Shown here piece by piece: positions 8,845 to 17,555 of a stretch of 64,000 nucleotides of DNA. A model generated the notes under the pieces. The model saw nothing but the letters and a program-made list of their open reading frames with translations, made no database searches and was not told the origin of the DNA. The position numbers and the translations under genes were made by a program. Position 1 is the first letter of the stretch, and every line of letters begins with the position of its first letter. The DNA is from Butyrivibrio fibrisolvens (GTDB lineage Bacteria > Bacillota > Clostridia > Lachnospirales > Lachnospiraceae): assembly GCF_023206215.1 (NCBI RefSeq), contig NZ_CP065801.1, positions 124,001 through 188,000 of the forward strand. Reading direction: 5' to 3'.

Positions 8845-9219
8845 ATGGAAGGTAAGAAATGCCCTCATTGTGAAGGTTTATCTGACGAACAGGAGAAGAT
8901 CATCGAAACAGAAGCCGCTTCTGTTAAGAGCTGCTGTATGTCAGGTAAGTCCAAAGAAAGAGCGCAGAAAGAATACAAAGACCTGTTAAACAGGCTCAGC
9001 CGAATAGAAGGACAGATACGAGGAATCAGAGGCATGATAGAAAATGATGCATATTGCGTGGATGTTCTAACGCAGGTGCAGGCTGCAAGAAGCTCTCTGA
9101 ATTCTTTTTCCAAAGTTCTTTTGGCCAATCATGTCAAGACTTGTGTTAAGGACGATGTCATGAAAGGCTCAGATGAGAAGCTTGTGGAGCTTATAGATCT
9201 GCTACAAAAGATGATCTGA
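8845..9219 (+). CDS. csoR: CsoR-family copper-sensing repressor
   Basis: A 124-residue DUF156/CsoR protein. The helical core (LLNRLSRIEGQIRGIRGMIE) is typical, and the Cu(I) ligand set is present as Cys in AYCVDVL, then His and Cys in NHVKTCV. An N-terminal extension of about 40 residues adds CPHC and SCCM, which the basic family lacks and which could bind more metal. It starts at ATG 8845 after GAAGGTG. It lies directly behind two CsoR-type operators and upstream of copA, so autoregulated derepression of copper export by Cu(I) is the expected mode. Confidence 0.92.
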   Translation: MEGKKCPHCEGLSDEQEKIIETEAASVKSCCMSGKSKERAQKEYKDLLNRLSRIEGQIRGIRGMIENDAYCVDVLTQVQAARSSLNSFSKVLLANHVKTCVKDDVMKGSDEKLVELIDLLQKMI

Positions 9220-9234
9220 TCAGACATGAACAAA

Positions 9235-9365
9235 GAAAAAAGACATAAGTTAAGAAAGAAAAAAACATAAGTTAAGAAAGAAAAAGACATAAGTTAAGAA
9301 AGAAAAAGACATAAGTTAAGAAAGAAAAAGACATAAGCTAAGAAAGTAAAAGACATAGACTAAAA
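9235..9365. repeat. 22-bp tandem repeat between csoR and copA
   Basis: Five to six head-to-tail copies of a 22-bp purine-rich unit (ACATAAGTTAAGAAAGAAAAAG), decaying at the 3' end into shorter AAAGACATAGxCTAAG pieces. There are no unique spacers, so it is not a CRISPR array. It may act as a leader or spacer within the csoR-copA transcript, and copy number could vary by slippage. Confidence 0.85.
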
Positions 9366-9429
9366 AAAGACATAGTCTAAGAAAAACTGACAAAGACAGA
9401 TAAAAAGATTAAAGAAAAGAAGAGAGAAG

Positions 9430-12000
9430 ATGGATAAATACATTGTCACAGGTATGACATGTGCTGCATGCCAGGCTCATGTAGAGAAAGCTGTAAATAG
9501 TGTTGAAGGCGTAGAGTCTTGTAACGTATCGTTGCTTACTAATTCTATGAGTATAACAGGAACTGCAGACAGCCATGCGATAATAAAAGCTGTAGAAGAT
9601 GCCGGATATGGTGCAAAACCTATGAATGAGGCATCAGACGCAAATTCTAAAACTAATAGCATAAGCCAAAAGGAGGAAGCTCTTATTGATAGAGAGACTC
9701 CTTTACTCAAAAAAAGACTTATCGTATCAGTGATACTTCTTTTGATACTGATGTATTTCAGCATGGGTGTATCAATGTGGGAGTGGCCTGCGCCAAAGTT
9801 TATAGCTGATAACATGGTAACAATAGGCATAATAGAGATGTTATTGTCTGGCGCAATAATGGTAGTCAATCAGAAATTTTTTATAAGCGGTTTTAAATCG
9901 CTGATTCATAGGGCGCCAAATATGGACACGCTTGTTGCGATGGGCTCTGGGATATCTTTTGCATATAGCTTTGTAACACTTATCAGAATGAGCAACGTCA
10001 TGATGGAGATGGCTGACGATATGGATGCTATGATGGACTCTTTGGATATCATGATGAACGAGCTGTATTTTGAGTCAGCAGCGATGATATTATCACTGAT
10101 AACAGTCGGTAAGCTTCTTGAAGCCATATCCAAAGGCCGAACGACAGATGCACTTAAAAGTCTGATAAGACTTGCGCCAAAGAAAGCTAACGTAATTAGA
10201 GACGGAAAAGAGATAACGATCGATATCGATGAAGTTACAATCGGGGATACCTTTGTGGTGCGGCCCGGAGAATCGATTCCGGTAGATGGTGTTATTGTAT
10301 CAGGAACCGGATCAGTCAATGAAGCGGCACTTACAGGCGAATCAATACCGGTTGATAAGTTTGAAGGAGATACAGTATCAGCTGCTACTATAAATCAGTC
10401 AGGTTTTATCACATGTAGAGCTACCCGTGTTGGACAAGATACTACACTTGGCCAGATCATTCAGATGGTTTCGGATGCAGCTTCGCAGAAAGCTCCGATA
10501 GCAAGAATTGCAGATAAAGTCTCAGGTATATTCGTACCAGCTGTTTTGATTGTGTCAGCTATCGTATTTATGATATGGCTTCTTCTTGGAGCCTCGATTG
10601 CAACTGCTGTTACAAGAGCGATAGCAGTTCTTGTAGTTAGCTGTCCTTGTGCTCTTGGTCTTGCAACGCCTGTAGCTATCATGGTTGGTAATGGTGTTGG
10701 AGCAAAGAACGGAATATTATTCAAGACATCCGCAGCATTAGAAAGTACAGGACGAGTTCAGATTGTAGCGCTTGATAAGACAGGAACTATAACAGAAGGA
10801 AAGCCCAAAGTCACAGATATGATAATGGCAGATGATGTTACAGAAGATGAACTTCTTAGGGCAGCATGCTCTATAGAAAGTCTGAGTGATCATCCTCTTG
10901 CCAGAGCTATATGTGAATATGGAGAGGATAAGATCCAAAAATCTGAAGTAACAGATTTTGTCGAGATCCCCGGCAAAGGCTTAAAAGCAATTTTAGATAA
11001 CGACTTGATATACAGTGGCAATCTTAAATTTGTTAAAGAGAAGGCTTATATACCGGAAAGCTTACATAAAAAAGCAGAAATGCTTTCCGAAAAAGGTAAG
11101 ACACCCATATTTTTTGCCCATAAAGAAAAGGCTCTTGGAATCATCGGTGTAAGTGATGTGATAAAAGAGGATTCTTATAAGGCGGTAGAAGAACTCAAAA
11201 ATATGGGAATCCATGTTGTCATGGTAACAGGAGACAATGACAAGGTAGCTAGAGTAATCGGAAAGCAGGCAGGAGTAAGCGAAGTCATCTCCGAAGTACT
11301 TCCTGATGGTAAAGAAGCTGTGATCAAAGATCTTATGACCAAAGGAAAAGTTGCAATGGTTGGAGATGGAATAAATGATGCTCCGGCATTAACAAGAGCA
11401 GATATAGGAATAGCGATAGGAGCAGGCACAGATGTAGCAATTGATGCAGCCGACGTTGTTCTTATGAAGTCAGGACTTAGAGACGTTGCAGCTTCTATCA
11501 GACTTTCAAGACGTACACTTACAGATATACACGAGAATCTGTTCTGGGCATTTATCTATAATATACTGCTGATCCCTCTTGCAGCCGGAGCATATTCAAG
11601 ATGGGGGCTTAGCATGAGCCCTATGTTTGGAGCAGCTGCTATGAGCATATCAAGTTTTACGGTATGCATGAATGCTCTTAGACTTAATCTTCTTAAAATA
11701 CATGATCCATCCGGGGATAAAGCACTTAGAAATAAAGTGCAACCGGATGATAATGGTAATATTTTAAAAACAAAAAAGGAGAAAGAAATTATGACAAAAA
11801 CTATGAATATCGAAGGAATGATGTGTGAACACTGCGAAGCAACAGTAAAAAAGACACTTGAGGCTATCGAAGGCGTTGAGATTGCTAATGTTTCTTACAA
11901 AAAAGGAACAGCAGTTGTAGAACTTACAAGCGACGTACCTGATGAAGTACTTAAAAAGGCAGTAGAAGATAAGGATTACAAAGTCATTTCAATAGGCTGA
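9430..12000 (+). CDS. copA: Copper-exporting P1B-ATPase fused to a CopZ-like domain
   Basis: An 856-residue Cu(I) exporter. It has an N-terminal heavy-metal domain (MTCAACQAH, residues 8-16), eight membrane segments, the actuator TGES, the transmembrane metal motif CPC (residues 405-407), the phosphorylation site DKTGT (Asp449), an HP motif (SDHPLARA) and the hinge GDGINDAP. The loop before the fourth segment is Met/Asp-rich (about residues 190-215), as expected at a copper exit face. The last 69 residues are a second metal domain (MMCEHCEAT) that looks like a free CopZ chaperone. The linker contains an in-frame Shine-Dalgarno and ATG (see 11791). Expression should be under CsoR. Confidence 0.95.
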   Translation: MDKYIVTGMTCAACQAHVEKAVNSVEGVESCNVSLLTNSMSITGTADSHAIIKAVEDAGYGAKPMNEASDANSKTNSISQKEEALIDRETPLLKKRLIVSVILLLILMYFSMGVSMWEWPAPKFIADNMVTIGIIEMLLSGAIMVVNQKFFISGFKSLIHRAPNMDTLVAMGSGISFAYSFVTLIRMSNVMMEMADDMDAMMDSLDIMMNELYFESAAMILSLITVGKLLEAISKGRTTDALKSLIRLAPKKANVIRDGKEITIDIDEVTIGDTFVVRPGESIPVDGVIVSGTGSVNEAALTGESIPVDKFEGDTVSAATINQSGFITCRATRVGQDTTLGQIIQMVSDAASQKAPIARIADKVSGIFVPAVLIVSAIVFMIWLLLGASIATAVTRAIAVLVVSCPCALGLATPVAIMVGNGVGAKNGILFKTSAALESTGRVQIVALDKTGTITEGKPKVTDMIMADDVTEDELLRAACSIESLSDHPLARAICEYGEDKIQKSEVTDFVEIPGKGLKAILDNDLIYSGNLKFVKEKAYIPESLHKKAEMLSEKGKTPIFFAHKEKALGIIGVSDVIKEDSYKAVEELKNMGIHVVMVTGDNDKVARVIGKQAGVSEVISEVLPDGKEAVIKDLMTKGKVAMVGDGINDAPALTRADIGIAIGAGTDVAIDAADVVLMKSGLRDVAASIRLSRRTLTDIHENLFWAFIYNILLIPLAAGAYSRWGLSMSPMFGAAAMSISSFTVCMNALRLNLLKIHDPSGDKALRNKVQPDDNGNILKTKKEKEIMTKTMNIEGMMCEHCEATVKKTLEAIEGVEIANVSYKKGTAVVELTSDVPDEVLKKAVEDKDYKVISIG
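11791..12000 (+). CDS. copZ: Possible internal-start CopZ chaperone within copA
   Basis: Inside copA and in the same frame, AAAGGAG (11775-11781) stands nine bases before ATG 11791. Starting there gives a 69-residue protein with a single MMCEHC metal-binding motif and a full beta-alpha-beta-beta-alpha-beta length, exactly the size of a CopZ copper chaperone. The Lys-rich linker just before it looks like former intergenic sequence. The likely history is loss of a stop codon between copA and copZ. Whether free CopZ is still made from this internal start is inferred from the ribosome site. Confidence 0.5.
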   Translation: MTKTMNIEGMMCEHCEATVKKTLEAIEGVEIANVSYKKGTAVVELTSDVPDEVLKKAVEDKDYKVISIG

Positions 12001-12125
12001 TAAAGGTAAAAAAATAGCAAGTTATTTTAAAATATCTCTCTGAATTTTCAAATGGTATATGCCGATATACAAAATGCATGCTGATTTAATATGTTTTTGT
12101 TCTGTGTTATAAAACGGAGGTTGAC

Positions 12126-12575
12126 ATGAACAAAGAGTTATATGATGCGGTATTTGGTTATGGCGATTCTAAGATAGATCCATTTGCAACTACAGAGGCT
12201 GATTTTGATGCTATCATCAAAGATATGAGACTGGGAGGATATGAGATTACAGCTCTTAACGTTGTAGAATTCATATTGCTCAATGAATGTGATACTCTTA
12301 ACAACATAAAATCGGCCATAATAGATGAATGCAAGGATCTTCAAAACAGAGAGGATTATTGCAGGCAAAACTATGGTATTTCTTTTAAAGAACTTTTTGC
12401 TCTTGAACCCAAAACAGATATTGAATGGGATATTAAGAGCGGAAGTGTGATCATCTTTCTTTCAGGAGAGGTTCAGTTCAAAGAAGATGCTTATATGAAA
12501 GTATTTGGCACTGCCTTGCAGGATTTCTGTAAAAAGACGGGCTTTACTTATGTTAAGCTGGGTGAGACAATGTAA
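12126..12575 (+). CDS. Hypothetical protein
   Basis: A 149-residue soluble protein of unknown family, ATG after AAACGGAGGTTGAC. It has no signal peptide, membrane segment or known motif. The middle is helical with a Cys/Asn-rich stretch (DEC, NREDYC), and the C-terminal half looks like alternating strand and helix (DIKSGSVIIFLSGEVQF, DFCKKTGFTYVKLG). It is followed 27 bp downstream by a membrane-anchored coiled-coil gene, with a single terminator after both, so the two probably form an operon. Confidence 0.75.
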   Translation: MNKELYDAVFGYGDSKIDPFATTEADFDAIIKDMRLGGYEITALNVVEFILLNECDTLNNIKSAIIDECKDLQNREDYCRQNYGISFKELFALEPKTDIEWDIKSGSVIIFLSGEVQFKEDAYMKVFGTALQDFCKKTGFTYVKLGETM

Positions 12576-12602
12576 ATTTTTCAAAACGGAGGGAGAAGGG
12601 TT

Positions 12603-13061
12603 ATGGAGAATGAAAAAGAAACTACTTTGTCTGAAACTGAGATCTTGAGTGTTATATGTGATCTTCAAAAAAAGCAGGTTAAGTTAGCCAAGATAACTGC
12701 AGCACTTATTATGGTGTTTGTGGTCACAGTTATAATCGTTGTTCTCATCCTGGTTCCCAAAGCATTCAATCTTATGGAGCAGGTAAATACAACAGTCGAT
12801 AAGGCGAATGGTGCAATTGATAGTGTGACAGATACTATTCAAAGAGCAGAGACAACGCTTGATGGAATAGACCAGATGACAGAAAGTGCCTCGGAAGCTG
12901 CAAGCAATATGAATCAGCTTGTGGAAGAGAATTCCAAGACATTAAACGAATCTATAACAGCTCTGTCTGAGATTGATTATGAAGGTCTTAATGAAGCAAT
13001 AGGAGACCTGAAGGATTCTGCCAATTCTATGTCACAGGTTATGAGCATATTTGGAAAATAA
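12603..13061 (+). CDS. Membrane-anchored coiled-coil protein
   Basis: A 152-residue protein. A short cytoplasmic N-terminus is followed by one strong membrane helix (about residues 33-57, LIMVFVVTVIIVVLILV), then a long amphipathic helical region rich in Asn, Thr, Ser and Glu (MEQVNTTVDKANGAIDSV...). That region has the heptad character of DUF948-like or chemoreceptor-like coiled coils, without a signalling tip. The start follows AACGGAGGGAGAAGG. It probably forms an oligomer at the membrane; the role is unknown. Confidence 0.75.
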   Translation: MENEKETTLSETEILSVICDLQKKQVKLAKITAALIMVFVVTVIIVVLILVPKAFNLMEQVNTTVDKANGAIDSVTDTIQRAETTLDGIDQMTESASEAASNMNQLVEENSKTLNESITALSEIDYEGLNEAIGDLKDSANSMSQVMSIFGK

Positions 13062-13070
13062 GTTTTTGGA

Positions 13071-13102
13071 GGCTATCCGCAGATCGGATAGCCTTTATTT
13101 TT
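13071..13102 (+). terminator. Intrinsic terminator
   Basis: A nine-bp stem GGCTATCCG (13071-13079) / CGGATAGCC (13085-13093) with a five-base loop, followed by TTTATTTTT. Confidence 0.92.
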
Positions 13103-13121
13103 GGTATATACAAAGGTTCAT

Positions 13122-13216
13122 GTTTGAAAGTGTTCCACTTTCAAATCCAAATTGGTGCCGCGAGCTCCATCAATTTTAATCTCATGTCAATTGCCCAGCT
13201 CGTGACATGAGGTTAA
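13122..13216 (+). repeat. Dispersed cassette ending GACATGAGGTTAA, copy 1
   Basis: About 95 bp opening with a hairpin (TTTGAAAGTG, TTC loop, CACTTTCAAA), followed by CAAATTGGTGCCGCGAGCTC and ending in GACATGAGGTTAA. It matches 44798-44892 closely, and its end matches 41291-41326 on the other strand. Here it lies about 200 bp before pfp and does not supply that gene's ribosome site. The rest of 13103-13420 holds the pfp promoter region and a leader of roughly 120 bases with no recognised riboswitch. Confidence 0.75.
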
Positions 13217-13260
13217 AAATAAAATAACGATATTTTGTAGAAAGAAAGCGTAAAATACTG

Positions 13261-13288
13261 TTTCACAATTATCGATTTATAGTATAAT
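13261..13288 (+). promoter_or_regulatory. Probable promoter for the PPi-phosphofructokinase gene
   Basis: TATAAT at 13283-13288 is preceded by TTTCAC at 13261-13266 with a 16-bp spacer. The -10 matches consensus and the -35 is weak. It would give a leader of about 125 bases before the start at 13421. Confidence 0.45.
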
Positions 13289-13420
13289 AGTTTTATACTA
13301 AAAAAGGGTGCTGGTGCAGTTTCAGTTTTGGGAGGTATACGTCTTACGGGGATCTATTGTATTTTTTCCCAATCCAATCAGGATATTTGACAGCTGCAGC
13401 CAGGCAGGATGGAGGAAGAA

Positions 13421-14680
13421 ATGGCAAACAACAAAAAGCGTAATGTTATTGTTGGTCAGTCAGGAGGACCCACCGCTGCAATTAATTCATCTCTTGCGGG
13501 TGTCTACAGGACGGCCAAGGACAGGGGCTACAACAAAGTCTATGGTATGCTTCATGGCGTACAGGGGCTCCTTGAGGGCAGATACGTAGATCTGTCAGAG
13601 CACATTCAGTCAGGACTTGATGCGGAACTCTTAAAGAGAACACCTTCTGCATACCTTGGTTCCTGCAGATACAAACTCCCCGGAATCAATGAGAATAAAG
13701 AAGTCTATGAGAAGATTTTTGATATCCTCGAAAAGCTTGAGATCGACTGCTTCATATATATTGGCGGTAACGACTCAATGGATACTATCAAAAAGCTTTC
13801 TGATTATGCGATCGTATTTGGATCTGACATTCGCTTCGTTGGATGCCCTAAGACCATTGATAACGATCTGGCTCTTACAGACCATACACCAGGATACGGT
13901 TCTGCAGCCAAATATATCGGAACTTCTGTCAAAGAGATCATCCGTGATGGATGGAGCCTTGAAACTGCACATGGTCAGGTTATGGTCGTAGAGATCATGG
14001 GCCGTAATGCGGGCTGGCTTACAGGTGCAGCTGCACTTTCTAAGAGTGAAGATTGTGATGGACCTGATGCTATCTATCTTCCTGAACTTCCATTTGATAT
14101 TCAGGCATTTATTGATAAGTGTAAAGAGCTTCTTAAGAAAAAAGCTTCTGTTGTAGTTGCTGTTTCTGAAGGTATACATACTGCTGATGGCAAGTACATC
14201 TGTGAGATGGACAATGATCCAGATTATGTAGATGCATTTGGTCATAAGCAGCTTACAGGTACTGCAAGATATCTGTGCAGCGTTCTTGCAGCAGAGATTG
14301 GTTGTAAGACACGTGCTATTGAGCTGTCAACTCTTCAGCGTGCGGCAAGCCACTGTGCATCTCGTGTTGATATCCTTGAAGCTTATGAAGTAGGCGGCGC
14401 AGCTATGAAGGCTGCTGATGAGGGCGACACAGGCAAGATGGTTGTCATCAAGAGACTTTCTGATGATCCTTATCAGGCAGGAACTGAGGTCAAGGACGTT
14501 CACAAGATTGCTAATGATGAAAGGCTTGTTCCACGAAACTGGATAACAAAAGACGGAACATATGTAACCAATGAATTTATCACATATGTAAGGCCGCTTA
14601 TTCAAGGTGATGTTAGCCCTATTATGGTTGACGGTATTCCTCGTCATCTATATAGAAAGGGATTCCAGGATTTGCTCTGA
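13421..14680 (+). CDS. pfp: Pyrophosphate-type 6-phosphofructokinase
   Basis: A 419-residue phosphofructokinase. The ATG at 13421 is chosen over one at 13409 because GGAGGA lies between them. The phosphoryl-donor signature GGNDS (residues 115-119) has Asp where ATP enzymes have Gly, and PKTIDND has Lys144. Both changes mark pyrophosphate as the donor in this family. The N-terminal donor loop VGQSGGPTAAINSS is intact. It converts fructose-6-phosphate and PPi to fructose-1,6-bisphosphate and Pi reversibly, saving ATP in anaerobic glycolysis. It precedes the small ORF and cstA with no clear terminator between; a hairpin without a T-tract lies at 14710-14732. Confidence 0.93.
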   Translation: MANNKKRNVIVGQSGGPTAAINSSLAGVYRTAKDRGYNKVYGMLHGVQGLLEGRYVDLSEHIQSGLDAELLKRTPSAYLGSCRYKLPGINENKEVYEKIFDILEKLEIDCFIYIGGNDSMDTIKKLSDYAIVFGSDIRFVGCPKTIDNDLALTDHTPGYGSAAKYIGTSVKEIIRDGWSLETAHGQVMVVEIMGRNAGWLTGAAALSKSEDCDGPDAIYLPELPFDIQAFIDKCKELLKKKASVVVAVSEGIHTADGKYICEMDNDPDYVDAFGHKQLTGTARYLCSVLAAEIGCKTRAIELSTLQRAASHCASRVDILEAYEVGGAAMKAADEGDTGKMVVIKRLSDDPYQAGTEVKDVHKIANDERLVPRNWITKDGTYVTNEFITYVRPLIQGDVSPIMVDGIPRHLYRKGFQDLL

Positions 14681-14765
14681 TTGCCTCATTATAGAACTAT
14701 TCCGGTTATGCCCTGCTTACATTAAGCAGGGCATTGTGCCGGTTGATAAAAAGGGGGCTGTTCTT

Positions 14766-14882
14766 ATGGCAAGGCAAAATAGTCCTAGGAAAAGTATATT
14801 AATAATATATCCGCAGGGAGGTGAGGATGGTAAAGGATATTTCGTAAAAGCCATAGATGCAGCAGAAACGGAGGAAACATGA
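14766..14882 (+). CDS. Small protein coupled to cstA (38 residues)
   Basis: A 38-codon ORF (begins MARQNSPRKSILIIYPQGG, ends AETEET). It is preceded by AAGGGGG at nine bases, and its stop overlaps the cstA start as ATGA. It follows a 10-bp hairpin at 14710-14732. The short basic N-terminus and acidic C-terminus do not form a membrane helix. In proteobacteria CstA works with a small DUF466 partner; this peptide is not clearly that family. It could be a subunit, a regulator, or a coupling leader that sets cstA translation. Confidence 0.6.
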   Translation: MARQNSPRKSILIIYPQGGEDGKGYFVKAIDAAETEET

Positions 14883-16381
14883 TAAGCTTTTTGCTATGTC
14901 TGGTAATAATGATCGCAGGATATTTCACTTATGGTAAATTTGTTGACAATATCTTCGGCCCGGATGACCGCGAGACGCCGGCAGTTGCGATTAATGACGG
15001 CGTTGACTATGTTGTAATGCCTCAGTGGAAGCTTTTTTTAGTTCAGCTTCTTAACATTGCCGGACTAGGTCCCATTTTTGGCGCGTTACAGGGCGCATTG
15101 TGGGGACCAATTGTTTTTCTGTGGATCACATTTGGTACGATTTTTGCAGGAGCAGTTCATGATTATTTTTCAGGAATGCTTTCAGAACGCAACAATGGAG
15201 ATTCTATCGCAGAAGTAACCGGAACATATCTTGGACCGGTTATGAAGACAATTTTAAGAGTGTTCTCTGTAGTACTTCTTGTAATGGTTGGAACTGTTTT
15301 TGCAGTAGGTCCTGCCGGACTTCTTGTAAAGCTGCTTACTGAAAAAGGTGTATCAGGAGTATTTGCTCAGACTACAGTCTGGCTTGGAATAATTCTTGTA
15401 TATTACTTTATCGCAACTTTTATTTCAATTGATAAAATCATAGGACGAATCTATCCAATATTCGGAATATGTCTGATTGCAATGGCAGTTGGCGTTATAA
15501 TCGGTATCCCTGTACATGGATATCATATTCCGGAGATCTTTAGTCATTTTTCTAACATGCATCCGTCAGCAACTCCTGTTTGGAGCTTTATGTTCATAAC
15601 AGTTGCCTGCGGAGCGATTTCAGGTTTTCATTCGACACAGTCTCCTCTTATGGCAAGATGTCTTAAGAGTGAGAGACAGGGACATTTCGTATTCTACGGT
15701 GCCATGGTTGCAGAAGGCTGCATCGCATTGGTATGGGCAGCTGCAGGTTGTGCAGTTTATGAAGCAACCGGTGGACTGTCAACAGGACTTGCAGAGATCC
15801 TTCAGGGTGGACAGTCAGTTGCTATCTACGATGTAAGTGTTAAGACAATGGGCAGTGTGGGTGTTATCCTTGCAATGATAGGTGTAGTTATATGCCCTAT
15901 CACATCAGGAGATACAGCATTCCGTTCAGCAAGATATGCACTTGCGGACTGGATGAATTTTGATCAGGGATCATTTAAGAACAGACTGATGCTTACAGTA
16001 CCTGTACTAGGTGTAGGAGCATTTCTTGGATTTGGAAATACATTAGGATTCCTTAGCTATCAGGTTATCTGGAGATATTTCAGCTGGACCAACCAGACAT
16101 TGGCTATGATAGTTCTCTGGTCAGCAGCAATGTACCTTGTCAAAGAACATAAGAACTACTGGATAGCAGCAGCTCCAGCGACTTTCATGAGCGCAGTTTC
16201 TGCAACATATTTTGTTATGGCTCCTGAGTGTCTGGGACTTATCCCTGCACTTAAGAATAATACAAGTGTTGCATATCCTGCAGGTATAATCATAGCAGCA
16301 CTGTTCCTTGGACTTTTTCTTCGTGCAGCTTCGAAAAGAAGTAACAATAGCACCAAAAAAAATGGACGTAGAACAGCATAA
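14879..16381 (+). CDS. cstA: CstA carbon-starvation transporter
   Basis: A 500-residue CstA-family integral membrane protein with a full run of about 13-15 hydrophobic segments. It shows the conserved early block LLNIAGLGPIFGALQGALWG, then GAVHDYFSGMLSERNNG and the later CPITSGDTAFRSAR. Known members import pyruvate or peptides when carbon is scarce. The start ATG overlaps the stop of the 38-residue ORF by four bases and also has its own GGAGG site. A hairpin lies 18 bp after the stop. The substrate cannot be assigned from sequence. Confidence 0.92.
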   Translation: MISFLLCLVIMIAGYFTYGKFVDNIFGPDDRETPAVAINDGVDYVVMPQWKLFLVQLLNIAGLGPIFGALQGALWGPIVFLWITFGTIFAGAVHDYFSGMLSERNNGDSIAEVTGTYLGPVMKTILRVFSVVLLVMVGTVFAVGPAGLLVKLLTEKGVSGVFAQTTVWLGIILVYYFIATFISIDKIIGRIYPIFGICLIAMAVGVIIGIPVHGYHIPEIFSHFSNMHPSATPVWSFMFITVACGAISGFHSTQSPLMARCLKSERQGHFVFYGAMVAEGCIALVWAAAGCAVYEATGGLSTGLAEILQGGQSVAIYDVSVKTMGSVGVILAMIGVVICPITSGDTAFRSARYALADWMNFDQGSFKNRLMLTVPVLGVGAFLGFGNTLGFLSYQVIWRYFSWTNQTLAMIVLWSAAMYLVKEHKNYWIAAAPATFMSAVSATYFVMAPECLGLIPALKNNTSVAYPAGIIIAALFLGLFLRAASKRSNNSTKKNGRRTA

Positions 16382-16398
16382 ATAAAATAAGTCTATTA

Positions 16399-16426
16399 TT
16401 GGGCTGGTCTTTTTAGGCCAGCCCAA
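16399..16426. terminator. Hairpin after cstA, terminator-like
   Basis: A nine-bp stem TTGGGCTGG (16399-16407) / CCAGCCCAA (16418-16426). Its 3' side is followed by AAAACTG rather than a T-tract, so it is a weaker candidate for intrinsic termination. Confidence 0.45.
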
Positions 16427-16449
16427 AACTGATAGGGGAGGGGATATAT

Positions 16450-17457
16450 ATGGTTTTGGCATTTGCTCTTGATAACAGCTACAGTATTGATAAAGAAGAA
16501 TTAAAAAATGACAAGAAAAGCTGTAAAAAAATAGGTCCGGCTGGCTTTGGACAAAAAGCCATCTATCTAAACAGCTTTTATATTGACAGGATGTGGTACC
16601 TTCCATGGGATGAGGTTGACAGAGTATTTAAAAGAGTAGCCATGAGTAAGGGAGGCTTTTCGGGTAAAGGAGCCTTTGCATCCTTATCATATCTTGTTGT
16701 ACTTATGAAAAACGGAAAAGAAAAGCAGTGCCTTTTTAAGCATGAAGAAGATGTAGACAGGGCGCTGACTTATATAAAACAGGAGCATCCACAGATTCCT
16801 GTATATAGCAAAAATGCAGAAAAAAAGCTTAAAGAAGCTAAAGCCATGCTAGAAAAAAACTATGTCAAGAATCTTTCAAATGAAAGCAAAAAAGCGATAC
16901 AAAAGCTTGAGAATGCGAAAGAGTATCTTGAACAAAAGCCTGTAATGACTCAAAGGCTGTCCTGCGCAGCCGGTAAGATGAGAGTACAACAGATGGTTCC
17001 AAAGTCTTCGAGATTTCTTGGTATTAGTATTTTTATAATATCTATACTTACAGTATTGCTTGGAACCTTTTTTGTACTTAAGGGAGCAACTTATGGTAAG
17101 TATATGCTCTTGTTTGGCTTTGCATTTTTCCTTTTTTCACTGACAGGTAATCTTGTCCCAATAGGAGCCAACAAAAGAGAAAAAATCGAAGAAGAGTGGG
17201 AAAATGCAGTAATAGAGCTTAGAAATTATATAGCAAAAAGTCCTGATTTTCCGGTTCCTGCAAGGTATGCTCATCCGGTCGTAATAGACAGAATGATAAG
17301 ACTTATAAAACAGGGCAAGGCCACAAGCATCAATGAAGCTTTGGAAGGAGTCAAGAAAGATCTTAAGGCATTAAACGCCTCCGTAACCGTATCACAGGAA
17401 GAATATGATGAAGTAACACAGGTTAAGCCAATGTTCCTTGTAAGTGAATATAAATAA
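16450..17457 (+). CDS. Hypothetical membrane protein upstream of MoxR/VWA pair
   Basis: A 335-residue protein of unrecognised family, ATG after AGGGGAGGGG. The first 110 residues look like a PH-like or small beta fold (YLNSFYIDRMWYLPWDEVDR, SYLVVLMKNGKEKQCLFKHE). A Lys/Glu-rich helical stretch (about 120-165) and two adjacent membrane helices (about 195-240) follow. A helical cytoplasmic tail completes it. It ends about 100 bp before the MoxR gene on the same strand, so it may be the membrane partner of that AAA/VWA pair. This link is by position only. Confidence 0.65.
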   Translation: MVLAFALDNSYSIDKEELKNDKKSCKKIGPAGFGQKAIYLNSFYIDRMWYLPWDEVDRVFKRVAMSKGGFSGKGAFASLSYLVVLMKNGKEKQCLFKHEEDVDRALTYIKQEHPQIPVYSKNAEKKLKEAKAMLEKNYVKNLSNESKKAIQKLENAKEYLEQKPVMTQRLSCAAGKMRVQQMVPKSSRFLGISIFIISILTVLLGTFFVLKGATYGKYMLLFGFAFFLFSLTGNLVPIGANKREKIEEEWENAVIELRNYIAKSPDFPVPARYAHPVVIDRMIRLIKQGKATSINEALEGVKKDLKALNASVTVSQEEYDEVTQVKPMFLVSEYK

Positions 17458-17555
17458 ATGCAGGATATATAACCGGCTTAAGGATAACAATAGATATCAA
17501 TAGATAGCAAAATATAGAAAACTTGAATTATTGCATCATGAGGCATAGTTTGATT

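Noticed and set aside
8578..8868. 96-residue minus-strand frame over the 12-bp repeats
   Set aside because: The product is only a Asp-Leu-Tyr-Phe repeat translated from the array. It overlaps the csoR promoter and has no ribosome site.
9235..9365. 22-bp repeats as a CRISPR array
   Set aside because: The copies are head to tail without unique spacers, and no cas genes are present.
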